Below, piece by piece: positions 26,575 to 37,594 of a stretch of DNA of 64,000 nt; the first letter of the stretch is position 1; every line of letters begins with the position of its first letter. The position numbers were made by a program, and so were the translations under genes. Source of the DNA: Pseudomonas batumici (GTDB taxonomy: Bacteria; Pseudomonadota; Gammaproteobacteria; Pseudomonadales; Pseudomonadaceae); the NCBI RefSeq assembly GCF_000820515.1, contig NZ_JXDG01000005.1, positions 39,110-103,109 of the forward strand. The letters run 5' to 3'. The notes under the pieces were generated by a model. The model was not told where the DNA came from. It saw only the letters and a list, made by a program, of their open reading frames with translations, and ran no database searches.

Positions 26575-27387
26575 TCAGTTCTGGCGAATCACCCCGGCGA
26601 CCGTCGCCACATTGTGGGCGAGATGCAGCGGGTTGATCGTGCCGACAATAGCACTGGCAACGCCGGGCTGTGCAAACAACAGTTCGAAGCTGGCGCGCAC
26701 CGGGTCGATCCCGGGGGCCAGGCAGGCGTGACCGCTGGCCAGGGCCTTTTTCACCAGGATCGCCTTGCCGTGGCGGGCAGCATAGTCAATGACCGGCTTC
26801 TCGCCCTGTTCGTTCAAATTGTAGGTGATCATCGCGCAATCGCCTTGTTCCAGAGCCTTCAGGCCACCCTCGACAGTCTTGCCGGAAAAACCGAAAGCGC
26901 GGATCTTGCCTTCGCGCTTCAAGGCCTCGAGGGTCTGGTAGACATCGCTGTGTTCGAGGATGGCCAGATCGTTGCCGTCGGAGTGCACCAGCACCAGGTC
27001 GATAAAGTCGGTTTCCAGGCGTTGCAGGCTGCGCTCCACGGAAAACCGGGTGTGGGCGGCGCTGAAGTCATGACGCGACTGGCCGGCTTCGAACTCTTCG
27101 CCGACCTTGCTGACGATCACCCACTCCTGGCGTTGTCCGCGCAGCAGCGGGCCCAGGCGTTCCTCGCTGCGGCCATAGGCCGGTGCGGTGTCGATCAGGT
27201 TGATGCCCAGGTCGCGGGTCAGCTGGAGCAGTTGACGGGCTTGCCGGTCGTCGGGGATCTGGAAGCCGTTGGGGTATTTGACCCCCTGGTCGCGGCCGAG
27301 CTTCACGGTGCCCAGGCCCAGGGGCGACACCAGCAGGCCGGTGCTGCCCAGTGGCCGATGCAGGTCGTGCAAGGTTGGCTGGCTCAT
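26575..27387 (-). CDS. Aldo/keto reductase
   Basis: A 270-residue NADPH-dependent TIM-barrel oxidoreductase. The catalytic tetrad is visible: Asp in LIDTAPAYG with its Tyr, Lys in VSKVG and His in LVLVHSDG. The C-terminal phosphate-binding region VASAIVGTINPLHL is present. Its start overlaps the stop of the upstream FAD oxidoreductase by four bases, so the two are co-translated. PAO1 PA4992 and PA4991 have the same arrangement. The substrate is unknown. Confidence 0.88.
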   Translation of the reverse strand: MSQPTLHDLHRPLGSTGLLVSPLGLGTVKLGRDQGVKYPNGFQIPDDRQARQLLQLTRDLGINLIDTAPAYGRSEERLGPLLRGQRQEWVIVSKVGEEFEAGQSRHDFSAAHTRFSVERSLQRLETDFIDLVLVHSDGNDLAILEHSDVYQTLEALKREGKIRAFGFSGKTVEGGLKALEQGDCAMITYNLNEQGEKPVIDYAARHGKAILVKKALASGHACLAPGIDPVRASFELLFAQPGVASAIVGTINPLHLAHNVATVAGVIRQN

Positions 27388-28559
27388 GGCAGCAGTTGCT
27401 CCCAGGGGGTTTGCGCCAGGGCCGGTTTCGGCAGTTCGGGCAAGGCGGTGGCCGGGCCGGGGCGGATACCGTCACGTTCCAGGCTGTTGATCACCCGATC
27501 GGCGAAGTCCGGCGCGAGGGCGAGCTTGGTCGGCCAGCCCACCAGCAGGCGCTCCTGCTCGGCGAGGAAGGCATTGTCCGGGCGGGTCAGGCCCGATTGC
27601 AGCGGTTCGGCGCGCTCCACCCGCAAGGTGGCCCATTGCGCCTGGCTCAGGTCGACCCAGGGCAGCAGGTTGCCCAGTTCCTTCTGTGCGCTGGCGATCT
27701 GCTCGGCGGGTTCGCGGGCGACGCCTTCGGCTTCGGCGATATCGCCGCCGAGGTACCAGACCCACTGGCCGTCGGCCGCCGGATGGGTGGTCACGGTAAT
27801 ACGCGGCTTGGGCCCGCCGCCCAGGCAATGGGCATACAGTGGTTTCAGGCTCGGCCCCTTGACCAGCACCATGTGCAGGGGGCGTGTCTGCATGGCCGGC
27901 TGGCTCAGACCCAGGGTCTCGAGCAGCGCGGCGTTGCCGGCCCCGGCGCTGAGTACGATGCGCTGGGCGTGGATGTCCCGGCCGTCGACCCGCAGGCCGA
28001 CCAGTTGCGCGTTGTCCAGCAGCGGTTCGATGACCTGGCCGGCCAGCAGGCCATCACCAGCCAGCTCGGCCAGGCGGGTGATCAGGCTGGGCACGTCGAC
28101 CACCAGTTCGGCCAGGCGATAGACCTTGCCTTTGAAGCGTGGGTCCTGCAGGGCGGGCGGTAGTTGTTCGCCCTTGACCTGGTCGACCCGGCCGCGCACG
28201 GCCTTGCTCGCGAAGAAACTGGTGAGGTTGCCGGCCAGGGTGCCGGGGGACCAGAGATAGTGGGCTTCGGACAGCAGGCGCACGCCCGACAGGTCGAGCT
28301 CGCCGTGGCCGGCGAGGGCTTCGCGCCAGCGCCGGGGCATGTCGGCGATGGCTTCCGAGGCGCCGGTCAGGGCGCCATGCAGGGCGTACTTGGCGCCGCC
28401 GTGGATGATGCCCTGGGACTTGACGCTCTGCCCGCCGCCGAGGCTGGCACGCTCCACCAGTACCGTCGAAAAGCCCTGGCGGCGCAGCCGCGCATTGAGC
28501 CAGAGACCGGCGACGCCGGCGCCGACAATCAGGACATCGGTGGAAAGAGCGGATGGCAT
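27384..28559 (-). CDS. FAD-dependent oxidoreductase, DAO family
   Basis: A 391-residue flavoprotein. A Rossmann FAD motif DVLIVGAGVAGLWLNARL begins near residue 8, and the second conserved glycine stretch VLSAGAGNAALL lies near 195. SQGIIHGGAKYAL near residue 47 is typical of the glycerol-3-phosphate dehydrogenase/D-amino-acid oxidase-like clan. It is the first gene of a tight unit with the aldo/keto reductase. Orthologous to PAO1 PA4991. The substrate cannot be told. Confidence 0.85.
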   Translation of the reverse strand: MPSALSTDVLIVGAGVAGLWLNARLRRQGFSTVLVERASLGGGQSVKSQGIIHGGAKYALHGALTGASEAIADMPRRWREALAGHGELDLSGVRLLSEAHYLWSPGTLAGNLTSFFASKAVRGRVDQVKGEQLPPALQDPRFKGKVYRLAELVVDVPSLITRLAELAGDGLLAGQVIEPLLDNAQLVGLRVDGRDIHAQRIVLSAGAGNAALLETLGLSQPAMQTRPLHMVLVKGPSLKPLYAHCLGGGPKPRITVTTHPAADGQWVWYLGGDIAEAEGVAREPAEQIASAQKELGNLLPWVDLSQAQWATLRVERAEPLQSGLTRPDNAFLAEQERLLVGWPTKLALAPDFADRVINSLERDGIRPGPATALPELPKPALAQTPWEQLLP

Positions 28560-28616
28560 GCGGCGACCTCGGTGTTCAAGACAAGGTTCGCAGTATACAG
28601 GTGACGAGCGGGCGTC

Positions 28617-28949
28617 CTAGTGCCCGGCGGTCTTCGAGAACAGCTGGATCACCACGACGCCGAGCACGATCATGCCCATGCCCAGCATCGCCGGGATGTC
28701 CAGCTTCTGGCCGTAGAGAAACAGCGCCGCGACGCTGACCATCACGATCCCCATCCCGGCCCAGATGGCATAGGCCACGCCCACTGGCACCGTGCGCACC
28801 ACCAGGATCAGCATCCAGAACGCGGTGGTATAACCGATGATGATCAGCAGCAGGGGGATCGGCGTGCTCAGGCCCTTGACCGCTTTCATGGAAACGGTGG
28901 CGATGACTTCGGCGCAGATGGCAATGGCCAGGTAGTAGTAAGCGTTCAT
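28617..28949 (-). CDS. Small multidrug resistance (SMR) family transporter
   Basis: A 110-residue inner-membrane protein with four hydrophobic helices. The key proton- and substrate-binding glutamate is at position 14 in ICAEVIATVSMKA, equal to Glu14 of EmrE. GVAYAIWAGMGIV in helix 3 is the family signature. The ATG at 28949 gives MNAYYYLAIAI. An upstream ATG would add 14 polar residues untypical of SMR. It is divergent from a LysR gene whose operator-like repeat lies between them. EmrE/SugE-type export of cationic compounds or guanidinium is possible. Confidence 0.9.
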   Translation of the reverse strand: MNAYYYLAIAICAEVIATVSMKAVKGLSTPIPLLLIIIGYTTAFWMLILVVRTVPVGVAYAIWAGMGIVMVSVAALFLYGQKLDIPAMLGMGMIVLGVVVIQLFSKTAGH

Positions 28950-29011
28950 GGGGCGATCTCTCGTATTTGAGCCTGCTGATGAGGTTGGCATTCTAGAGAC
29001 CGCACAGATGG

Positions 29012-29026
29012 GGTAAAGTCATTACC
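29012..29026. promoter_or_regulatory. Inverted repeat between SMR and LysR genes
   Basis: GGTAA (29012-29016) and TTACC (29022-29026) form a 15-bp interrupted palindrome in the 102-base divergent spacer. Size and place fit a LysR-type binding site controlling both genes. Confidence 0.45.
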
Positions 29027-29051
29027 TATCTGAAATAAAGATGGGTTTGCC

Positions 29052-29942
29052 ATGAGCATTCAGTGGAACCTGGAACAGATGCGCCTGTTTGTCCGCGTTG
29101 CCGAGCAGCGTTCGTTTTCCGCCGTGGCGCGTGAGCAGCGCAAGGCACAGTCGGCGGTCAGCAACGCGATCGCCCTGCTGGAAACGGACCTGGGGGTGAC
29201 GCTGTTCGAGCGCAGCAGCGGCCGTCAGCCGAAATTGACCGAGGCCGGGACCGCCTTGCTGGAGGAGGCGCGGGAAGTACTGCGCCAGTGCGATCGTCTC
29301 AATGGTCGGGCGCTGGCCTTGATGCGTGGCCAGGAAGCCCGTTTGCGCCTGGCCCAGGACGAGGCCATGCCCTATCAGCCGGTGCTCGACAGCCTGGAAG
29401 CATTGTCGGAGCATTTCCCCAGTGTCGAGGTGCAACTGGCCAGCGGCGCGCAGGGCGACGTCGCGCGCAAGCTGGTGGAGCGACGGGCGGACCTGGGCCT
29501 GCTGTTCCACCACGAGCAGATGCCGCAGACCCTGGAGCGGCGGGCGCTGGGCAGTGTCGAAATGGTCACGGTGTGCGCGGTCAACCATCCGCTGGCGGCT
29601 TCGCTGCGGGTCAACCGCCAGCAACTGGCCCGGCACCGGCAATTGCTGATCGCCCCGCAACTCAGCGGTTATCCCGGGGGGGAACAGCTCAGCCCGCAGG
29701 TCTGGCGGGCGGACTCCTTCTACGTGATGGCCGAACTGTTGATGCGCGGCCTGGGCTGGGCCTGGCTGCCGCGCCACGTGGTGCAATACCCGGCGTACCA
29801 GAACCAGATGGTCGAGCTGAGCAGCGAATGGACGCCGCCGGCGCTGGTGGTGGAACTGGTCTGGCGTCGCGACGAGCCCCTGGGCCCGGCGGCGCGCTGG
29901 TTGGCCGAGCGGTTTGCCGAGCACTTGCAGGCGATCGGTTGA
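29052..29942 (+). CDS. LysR-family transcriptional regulator
   Basis: A 296-residue regulator. The N-terminal winged helix-turn-helix is clear in MRLFVRVAEQRSFSAVAR and QSAVSNAIALLETDLGV (residues 10-50), followed by the linker helix and a periplasmic-binding-protein-like effector domain. It is divergent from the SMR transporter, so it probably controls that gene. Equivalent to PAO1 PA4989. It ends 23 bases before waaA. Confidence 0.88.
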   Translation: MSIQWNLEQMRLFVRVAEQRSFSAVAREQRKAQSAVSNAIALLETDLGVTLFERSSGRQPKLTEAGTALLEEAREVLRQCDRLNGRALALMRGQEARLRLAQDEAMPYQPVLDSLEALSEHFPSVEVQLASGAQGDVARKLVERRADLGLLFHHEQMPQTLERRALGSVEMVTVCAVNHPLAASLRVNRQQLARHRQLLIAPQLSGYPGGEQLSPQVWRADSFYVMAELLMRGLGWAWLPRHVVQYPAYQNQMVELSSEWTPPALVVELVWRRDEPLGPAARWLAERFAEHLQAIG

Positions 29943-29965
29943 AAAAGTCGATAAACTCCGCCGCC

Positions 29966-31249
29966 ATGAATAGAACTCTTTACTCCTTGCTGTTTCATCT
30001 GGGGCTGCCGCTGGTGGCGTTGCGTCTATGGCTGCGGGCGCGCAAGGCGCCGGCTTATGCCCGGCGCGTCGGCGAGCGGTTTGGCCGCGGCCTCTCGGCG
30101 CTGCGCCCGGGCGGGATCTGGGTGCACGCGGTGTCGGTCGGCGAGAGCATTGCCGCCGCGCCGATGATCCGCGCGCTGCTGGCGAAATATCCGCAGCTGC
30201 CGATCACCATCACCTGCATGACGCCCACCGGTTCCGAGCGGATCAAGGCGCTGTTCGCCGACGAGCCGCGGATCCAGCATTGCTACCTGCCTTATGACTT
30301 GCCGTGGGCGGCGGCACGTTTTCTCGATGCGGCCCGGCCGAAGTTGGCGGTGATCATGGAGACCGAGCTGTGGCCCAACCATATCCATCAGTGCGCCAGG
30401 CGCGGGATTCCGGTGGCGCTGGCCAATGCGCGGTTGTCGGCGCGTTCGGCCAGGGGCTATGGGCGCTTCGCCCGGTTGACCCGGCCGATGCTGGAGGAAA
30501 TGAGCCTGATCGCCGTGCAGACCGAAGCCGAAGCCGAGCGTTTCCGGCAGTTGGGCGCGCGACCTGAATCCGTCGAGGTGACGGGCTCGATCAAGTTCGA
30601 CTTGAGCATCGATCCGCAACTGCTCGTGCGGGCCGCCGAGCTGCGTGGACAATGGCAGGCCCAGGAGCGGCCGGTGTGGATCGCCGCGAGCACCCACGAG
30701 GGCGAGGACGCGGTGGTGCTGGCGGCCCACCGGCAGTTGCTGAGCAACTATCCGAACGCCTTGCTGATCCTGGTGCCGCGTCATCCGGAGCGCTTCGACA
30801 GCGTGTTCGCCTTGTGCCAGGAGCAGGGCTTTTCGACGGTGCGGCGCTCCAGTGGCGCGCCGGTCAGTGCGCAAACCTCGGTGCTGCTGGGTGACACAAT
30901 GGGTGAGCTGCTGTTTCTCTACGCCTTGGCCGACAGCGCTTTCGTCGGCGGCAGCTTGGTGCCCAACGGCGGGCATAACCTGCTGGAGCCGGCGGCGCTG
31001 TGCAAGCCGGTGCTGAGCGGGCCGCACCTGTTCAATTTCCTCGAGATCGCCGCGTTGATGCGTGAGGCCGGGGCGTTGCAGGAAGTGGAGGATGCCGAAG
31101 GCTTGGCGGTGGCGGTGCAGCGTTTGTTCGAATTGCCGCGCGATGCGCAGAAGATGGGCGAGGCGGGGCTGAAGGTGATGAGGGCCAACCAGGGCGCGTT
31201 GCAGCGCTTGCTGGACGGCTTGGGGCGGCTGCTGTCGCTACCGCGTTAG
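29966..31249 (+). CDS. waaA: 3-deoxy-D-manno-octulosonic acid (Kdo) transferase
   Basis: A 427-residue GT30 glycosyltransferase that adds Kdo to lipid IVA, an essential step. A single N-terminal hydrophobic segment anchors it to the inner membrane. Motifs seen are IWVHAVSVGE near residue 50, ETELWPNHIH, WIAASTHEGEDA and the C-terminal PNGGHNLLEPAA. The ATG at 29966 gives MNRTLYSLLFHL and the usual length. An in-frame opening much further upstream lies inside the LysR gene. Confidence 0.95.
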   Translation: MNRTLYSLLFHLGLPLVALRLWLRARKAPAYARRVGERFGRGLSALRPGGIWVHAVSVGESIAAAPMIRALLAKYPQLPITITCMTPTGSERIKALFADEPRIQHCYLPYDLPWAAARFLDAARPKLAVIMETELWPNHIHQCARRGIPVALANARLSARSARGYGRFARLTRPMLEEMSLIAVQTEAEAERFRQLGARPESVEVTGSIKFDLSIDPQLLVRAAELRGQWQAQERPVWIAASTHEGEDAVVLAAHRQLLSNYPNALLILVPRHPERFDSVFALCQEQGFSTVRRSSGAPVSAQTSVLLGDTMGELLFLYALADSAFVGGSLVPNGGHNLLEPAALCKPVLSGPHLFNFLEIAALMREAGALQEVEDAEGLAVAVQRLFELPRDAQKMGEAGLKVMRANQGALQRLLDGLGRLLSLPR

Positions 31250-31266
31250 CCCGGTCGAACGCGATT

Positions 31267-31354
31267 CCTGTAGGAGCCGGCTTGCCGGCGATAGCGGCCG
31301 ATCAGACGATGCAAGGCTCACGGGCCTCATCGCCGGCAAGCCGGCTCCTACAGG
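31267..31354. repeat. Twin inverted REP pair between waaA and tolC
   Basis: A 26-base sequence with the GGAGCCGGCTTGCCGGCGA core (31267-31292) recurs as its exact reverse complement at 31329-31354, 36 bases apart. It is followed by four T. This is a typical fluorescens-group REP doublet. It sits between two convergent genes, where it can fold into a long cruciform or stem and stop both transcripts. Confidence 0.85.
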
Positions 31355-31379
31355 TTTTGTGCTGTCCTCAAGGGCGCAA

Positions 31380-32819
31380 TCAATACTTCGGACTGGCCTT
31401 GAGATTGGCCGCTGCCGCCTTCGCCAGGTCCGGTGGCAGGAAGTCCTTGTCCGGGTTGTAGTCGGCCTTCAGGTAGCGCGCCAGGTCGCTCAGGTCGCCC
31501 GGGTTCAAGGTGCCCGCCGCCTGCTTCAGGCGCAGGTTGTCGAGGATGTAGTCATAGCGGGTGTTGTTGTAGTCGCGCACCGAGGTGTACAGCTGGCGCT
31601 GGGCATCGAGCACATCGACGATACTGCGCGTACCCACCTGATAACCGATCTGGGTTGCTTCCAGCGCGCTCTGGTTGGAGATGATCGACTGCTTGCGCGC
31701 CTGCACCTGTTCCACATCGGTGTTCACCGCGCGGTGCAGGTTGCGGGTGTTTTCCACCACCTGGCGACGCAGGGCTTCACGCTGCTGCTCGGTCTGGCTC
31801 AGGCGCGAATAGGATTCACGCACCTGGGAGCTGGTCAGGCCGCCGCTGTAGAGCGGGATATTCAATTGCAGGCCGACCGTGGTCTGCTTCACGGGACCGG
31901 CATAGTTCTGGTTCAGCGCGTTGGGGTTGCTCAAACCGAAAGCGTCGTTGTCGCCGGCCTCGTACTTCGCCACCGCGTCGAGGGTCGGCGCGTGGCCGGC
32001 CTTGCGCTGCTTGAGGGTTTCCTCGGCGGCGTCGACGGCGTAGTTGCTCGCCAGCAGATTGAGGTTCTGCCGGGCCGCGGTGTCGACCCAGGCCTTGGCG
32101 TCGTTGGGGCTCGGCGCCAGCACCGGCAAGGTGTGGACGATGCCCTGGATCGAGTTGTACTGACGGTTGGTCAGGGTGATCAGGGCTTCGAAGGCGTCTT
32201 CCACCGAACGCTGGGCGGCGATCCGGTTGGCCCGCGAGGTGTCGTAGCTGGCCTGGGATTGCAGCACGTCGGTCTTGTCCGACAGGCCGACGTCGAAGCG
32301 CTCGTTGGACTGGTCGAGCTGGCGCTTGAACGCCGCTTCCTCGGCCTTGGTCGAGGCCAGGGTGTCCTGGGCGCGCAGCACCGCGAAGTAGCTTTCGGCG
32401 CTTTGCAGGATCAGGTTCTGCTCGGTGGCCGAGAGTTGCAGGGCGGCCTGTTCGTTGACGTCCTTGGCGGCCTGGTACTGGAACCAGCGGTCGGCCCGGA
32501 ACAGCGGCTGGGCCAGGGTCGCCTGGTAGGTCGTGGCGCTGCGGTTCAGGCTCGTCGACGGCTGGTCGATGCTGGTGTGGACATTGTTCGAACTGGCCCC
32601 GGCCGACAGGTTCGGCAGCAGGCCGGCACGGGCCTGGGGCACGACTTCCTTGCGGGCGTCGTAGTCGGCGCGGGCGGCCGCCAGGTCGGCGTTGTTGCTC
32701 AGGGCTTCCTGGTAGACGCTGACCAGGTCGGTTTTGGTCGTCAGGGGCGTTTCAGCTGCCCAGGCCCATCCGTTGGTCGCACAAGACACGGCCAGGGCCA
32801 GTGAAAATTTGCGCAGCAT
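31380..32819 (-). CDS. tolC: TolC-family outer-membrane channel protein
   Basis: A 479-residue outer-membrane efflux or secretion duct. The N-terminal signal peptide (about 1-21) ends in WAWA-AE. The internal duplication of the OEP family is present, with coiled-coil-like repeats near residues 130-215 and 340-400. The C-terminal YQVGTRSIVDVLDAQ motif is typical of TolC from type I secretion systems. It corresponds to PAO1 PA4974. No inner-membrane partner lies nearby, so it probably serves several systems. Confidence 0.9.
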   Translation of the reverse strand: MLRKFSLALAVSCATNGWAWAAETPLTTKTDLVSVYQEALSNNADLAAARADYDARKEVVPQARAGLLPNLSAGASSNNVHTSIDQPSTSLNRSATTYQATLAQPLFRADRWFQYQAAKDVNEQAALQLSATEQNLILQSAESYFAVLRAQDTLASTKAEEAAFKRQLDQSNERFDVGLSDKTDVLQSQASYDTSRANRIAAQRSVEDAFEALITLTNRQYNSIQGIVHTLPVLAPSPNDAKAWVDTAARQNLNLLASNYAVDAAEETLKQRKAGHAPTLDAVAKYEAGDNDAFGLSNPNALNQNYAGPVKQTTVGLQLNIPLYSGGLTSSQVRESYSRLSQTEQQREALRRQVVENTRNLHRAVNTDVEQVQARKQSIISNQSALEATQIGYQVGTRSIVDVLDAQRQLYTSVRDYNNTRYDYILDNLRLKQAAGTLNPGDLSDLARYLKADYNPDKDFLPPDLAKAAAANLKASPKY

Positions 32820-33011
32820 GAGGCAATTCCTAGAGTGGATATTACAGTGGTAATGCGATGGCCGAGGCTACTGACCGGCTTGCCCAGCGTCAAGAAATAG
32901 CGAGTGTAGTGCCGGGCGCGGGTCGGCAACAATCCTGCATATCTGCCATTTATCCAGACGAATAAAGGGGAGATGGCATTATGTCGCGGTCTTGTCTAAA
33001 CTCGCCTCGTT

Positions 33012-35165
<2,154 letters not shown>

Positions 35166-35170
35166 GTGAG

Positions 35171-35191
35171 TCGGCTCCCTGGCGGAGCCGA
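35171..35191 (+). terminator. Hairpin after thiC
   Basis: Stem arms 35171-35178 and 35184-35191 (TCGGCTCC and GGAGCCGA) with a 5-base loop begin 6 bases after the thiC stop. No T tract follows, so it is a weak or Rho-assisted terminator or an mRNA 3' protector. Confidence 0.5.
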
Positions 35192-35196
35192 ACCCT

Positions 35197-35343
35197 GTGG
35201 CGAGCGGGCTTGCCCGCGCTGGGGCGCGAAGCGTCCCTAAAGCCGATGAACTCGGTGTGTCTGGTAGACCGAGATGATCGGTTTTACGACTGCTTCGCAG
35301 CCGAGAGCGGCGGTGCGGCGTTCCGACAGGCCCGCTCGCCACA
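35197..35343. repeat. REP-like inverted element between thiC and cytX
   Basis: TGTGGCGAGCGGG (35197-35209) recurs as its exact reverse complement at 35331-35343. The 121 bases between hold further inverted pieces. This is the GCGGGC-class REP pair of fluorescens-group genomes. Its presence between thiC and cytX suggests reduced read-through from thiC. Confidence 0.7.
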
Positions 35344-35387
35344 AGTCCGTCTGCATCCGGCATTTTTGCCTTCCTTGAGATAACCCT

Positions 35388-36680
35388 TTGAACACTCCCG
35401 GCAGTACCTATTCCCCCGATCTCGCGGTCCCGGCCGACAAGCGTGTCTTCGGCGCGCGCGATCTGTTTTCCCTGTGGTTTTCCCTCGGTATCGGCCTGAT
35501 GGTCCTGCAAACCGGTGCCCTGCTGGCGCCGGGCCTGGGCCTGTCCGGCTCGTTGCTGGCGATTCTCCTCGGCAGCGTGGTGGGTGTCCTGCTGCTGGCC
35601 GCCGTCGGCGTGATCGGCAGCGACACCGGCCTGTCCTCCATGGCTGCGCTGAAGCTCAGCCTCGGCCAGTACGGCGCCAGCCTGCCGGCGCTGCTCAACC
35701 TGCTGCAACTGGTGGGTTGGGGCGCGTTCGAAATCATCGTCATGCGCGATGCGGCCAGCCTGTTGGCTGTCCGGGCGTTCGGCGAAGGCAGCCCGCTGGC
35801 CAACCCGCTGCCCTGGACCCTGCTGTTCGGGGCGCTGGCGACCTGGCTGGCGGTCAGCGGTCCCTTGACCTTCGTGCGCAAGATCCTGCGCAAATGGGGC
35901 ATCTGGCTGTTGCTGGCGGCCTGTCTCTGGCTGACCTGGAACCTGTTCGCCAAGGCCGACCTGGCGGCGTTGTGGGCGCGGGCCGGTGACGGTTCCATGC
36001 CGTTTGCCGTGGGCTTCGATATCGCCATTGCCATGCCGCTGTCCTGGCTGCCGCTGATCGCCGATTACTCACGCTTCGGCAAGCGCGCGAAAAGCGTGTT
36101 CGGCGGCACGGCGCTGGGCTTTCTGATCGGCAACTTCTGGCTGATGAGCCTGGGCGTGGCCTACACCCTGGCGTTCGCTCCCAGCGGTGAAACCAATGCC
36201 TTGCTGCTGGCCCTGGCCGGTGCAGGGCTCGGTATTCCGCTGCTGCTGATCCTGCTCGACGAGTCGGAGAACGCCTTTGCCGATATCCACTCGGCGGCGG
36301 TGTCCAGCGGCATCCTGCTGCGCTGGAAGGTCGAACAGCTGGCCCTGGCCATTGGCGTGCTCTGCACCCTGATCGCCTGCGTTGCGCCCTTGGCGCAGTA
36401 CCAGAACTTCCTGCTGCTGATCGGTTCGGTGTTCGCGCCGCTGTTCGGTGTGGTGCTGGTGGATCATTTCATCCTGCGCGGACGCGGCGCCGAGAGCGCC
36501 GCGTCGTTGTTGCGTTGGCCGGCGCTGCTGGCCTGGGTGGGCGGCGTGGCAACCTACCACCTGCTGGCCAACTTCCATCCGGAGCTGGGCGCGACCCTGC
36601 CGTCACTGGTACTGGCCGGGCTGCTGCAAGGGCTGCTCGGCCGGGTGTTCAGCTTCGGCCGGGGAACAGCTCGGGCCTGA
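35388..36680 (+). CDS. cytX: Putative hydroxymethylpyrimidine transporter CytX (NCS1 family)
   Basis: A 430-residue inner-membrane protein with about 12 hydrophobic segments and the NCS1 (cytosine/purine permease) pattern. LFSLWFSLGIGLMVLQTGAL lies near the N-terminus, with MPLSWLPLIADYSRFGKRA in the middle. It follows thiC, which supports uptake of the thiamine precursor HMP. It starts with TTG at 35388, giving MNTPGSTYSP. Its 3' end overlaps the convergent lipoprotein gene by 32 bases. Confidence 0.85.
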   Translation: MNTPGSTYSPDLAVPADKRVFGARDLFSLWFSLGIGLMVLQTGALLAPGLGLSGSLLAILLGSVVGVLLLAAVGVIGSDTGLSSMAALKLSLGQYGASLPALLNLLQLVGWGAFEIIVMRDAASLLAVRAFGEGSPLANPLPWTLLFGALATWLAVSGPLTFVRKILRKWGIWLLLAACLWLTWNLFAKADLAALWARAGDGSMPFAVGFDIAIAMPLSWLPLIADYSRFGKRAKSVFGGTALGFLIGNFWLMSLGVAYTLAFAPSGETNALLLALAGAGLGIPLLLILLDESENAFADIHSAAVSSGILLRWKVEQLALAIGVLCTLIACVAPLAQYQNFLLLIGSVFAPLFGVVLVDHFILRGRGAESAASLLRWPALLAWVGGVATYHLLANFHPELGATLPSLVLAGLLQGLLGRVFSFGRGTARA

Positions 36681-37389
36681 GTACACCGTTGAGGCGCTGG
36701 TAGGGAATGTTCATTTCGATCAGGCCCATGGCGTAGGGGGCGATGGTCGTCACGTTGTACTTGAGGATCACGCCGTCGCTGGCCAGGGTGACGTTGGGGG
36801 TTTTCCGGAAGGGCCAGGACGCAATGAAGTCCTGGTCCAGCCGGTTGCCGATCTGCCAGTTGTTATGGGCGACCTTGGCGAGTTTCCAGAACGTCTCTTC
36901 CTGGCCTGGCAGCAGCATGTCCTGCAGGCTCAGGGCCTTGTGATCCTGGCGCGACCAGGTGATGAACCCTCGTCCCGGCATGCCGTGGGCGTCGCCGTCG
37001 TCCAGGTAGCTGGCGAGTTCGACGATCACCAGGCCGTCATGCTGCTCGCGTACCTTGGCTTGCAAGTAGCTGCTGTGGCGGCTTTCGGCGCTGGCGAGGA
37101 ACTGTTCGCGATAGACCTTGAGCGAGGCCGGTAGCGGCGCGTCGGGCGAGGTGCGGGCCATCTGCAGCAATGCCCGTTCCACCGCGGCGTCCAGTTGGGG
37201 CTCGTCGGGGAAATGCACGGTATCGATGTTCACCAGCGGGCAATCCGGGTCGTTGCAGCCGGGCTTGATCTGTTCGGAGGCATCGCCCTTGACGTTCAGC
37301 GGGGCCTTCAGGCTCGGCTGGAACAGGCTTTGACAGGCACCCAGGGTCAGGGCGATTGCCGTCAGCGCGGCGATTTTAAAAAACGACAT
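36649..37389 (-). CDS. RsiV-like (DUF3298-type) lipoprotein
   Basis: A 246-residue predicted lipoprotein with a lipobox LTLGAC (Cys19) after a short hydrophobic leader. The rest resembles the DUF4163/DUF3298 RsiV-type fold. Cues are SYLDDGDAHGMPGRGFITWSR, which recalls the conserved 'GG-ah' turn, and the C-terminal DGVILKYNVTTIAPYAMG, which recalls the 'Y-iaPya-G' ending. It probably faces the periplasm. Equivalent to PAO1 PA4972. The function is not known. It is convergent with and overlaps cytX. Confidence 0.75.
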   Translation of the reverse strand: MSFFKIAALTAIALTLGACQSLFQPSLKAPLNVKGDASEQIKPGCNDPDCPLVNIDTVHFPDEPQLDAAVERALLQMARTSPDAPLPASLKVYREQFLASAESRHSSYLQAKVREQHDGLVIVELASYLDDGDAHGMPGRGFITWSRQDHKALSLQDMLLPGQEETFWKLAKVAHNNWQIGNRLDQDFIASWPFRKTPNVTLASDGVILKYNVTTIAPYAMGLIEMNIPYQRLNGVLRPELFPGRS

Positions 37390-37594
37390 GGGTGTCCTTC
37401 GTCAGCGAAAGAAAGGTCAGGTGAGCGTGCTTCGACTGTCAGCGGCGTACTCGGTTCGCCACTAAGCTAATTAGAGTAGGTTTCGGGGGCGCCCGTCTAT
37501 CCCGACGCGGGGAAAGTGGCTGCATCATGGCGCTTCGGCGCGTTAGGATGGCGCGAAGTCGAGGCAGGGCCTCGCCGCTATCGCAATGAGGATC

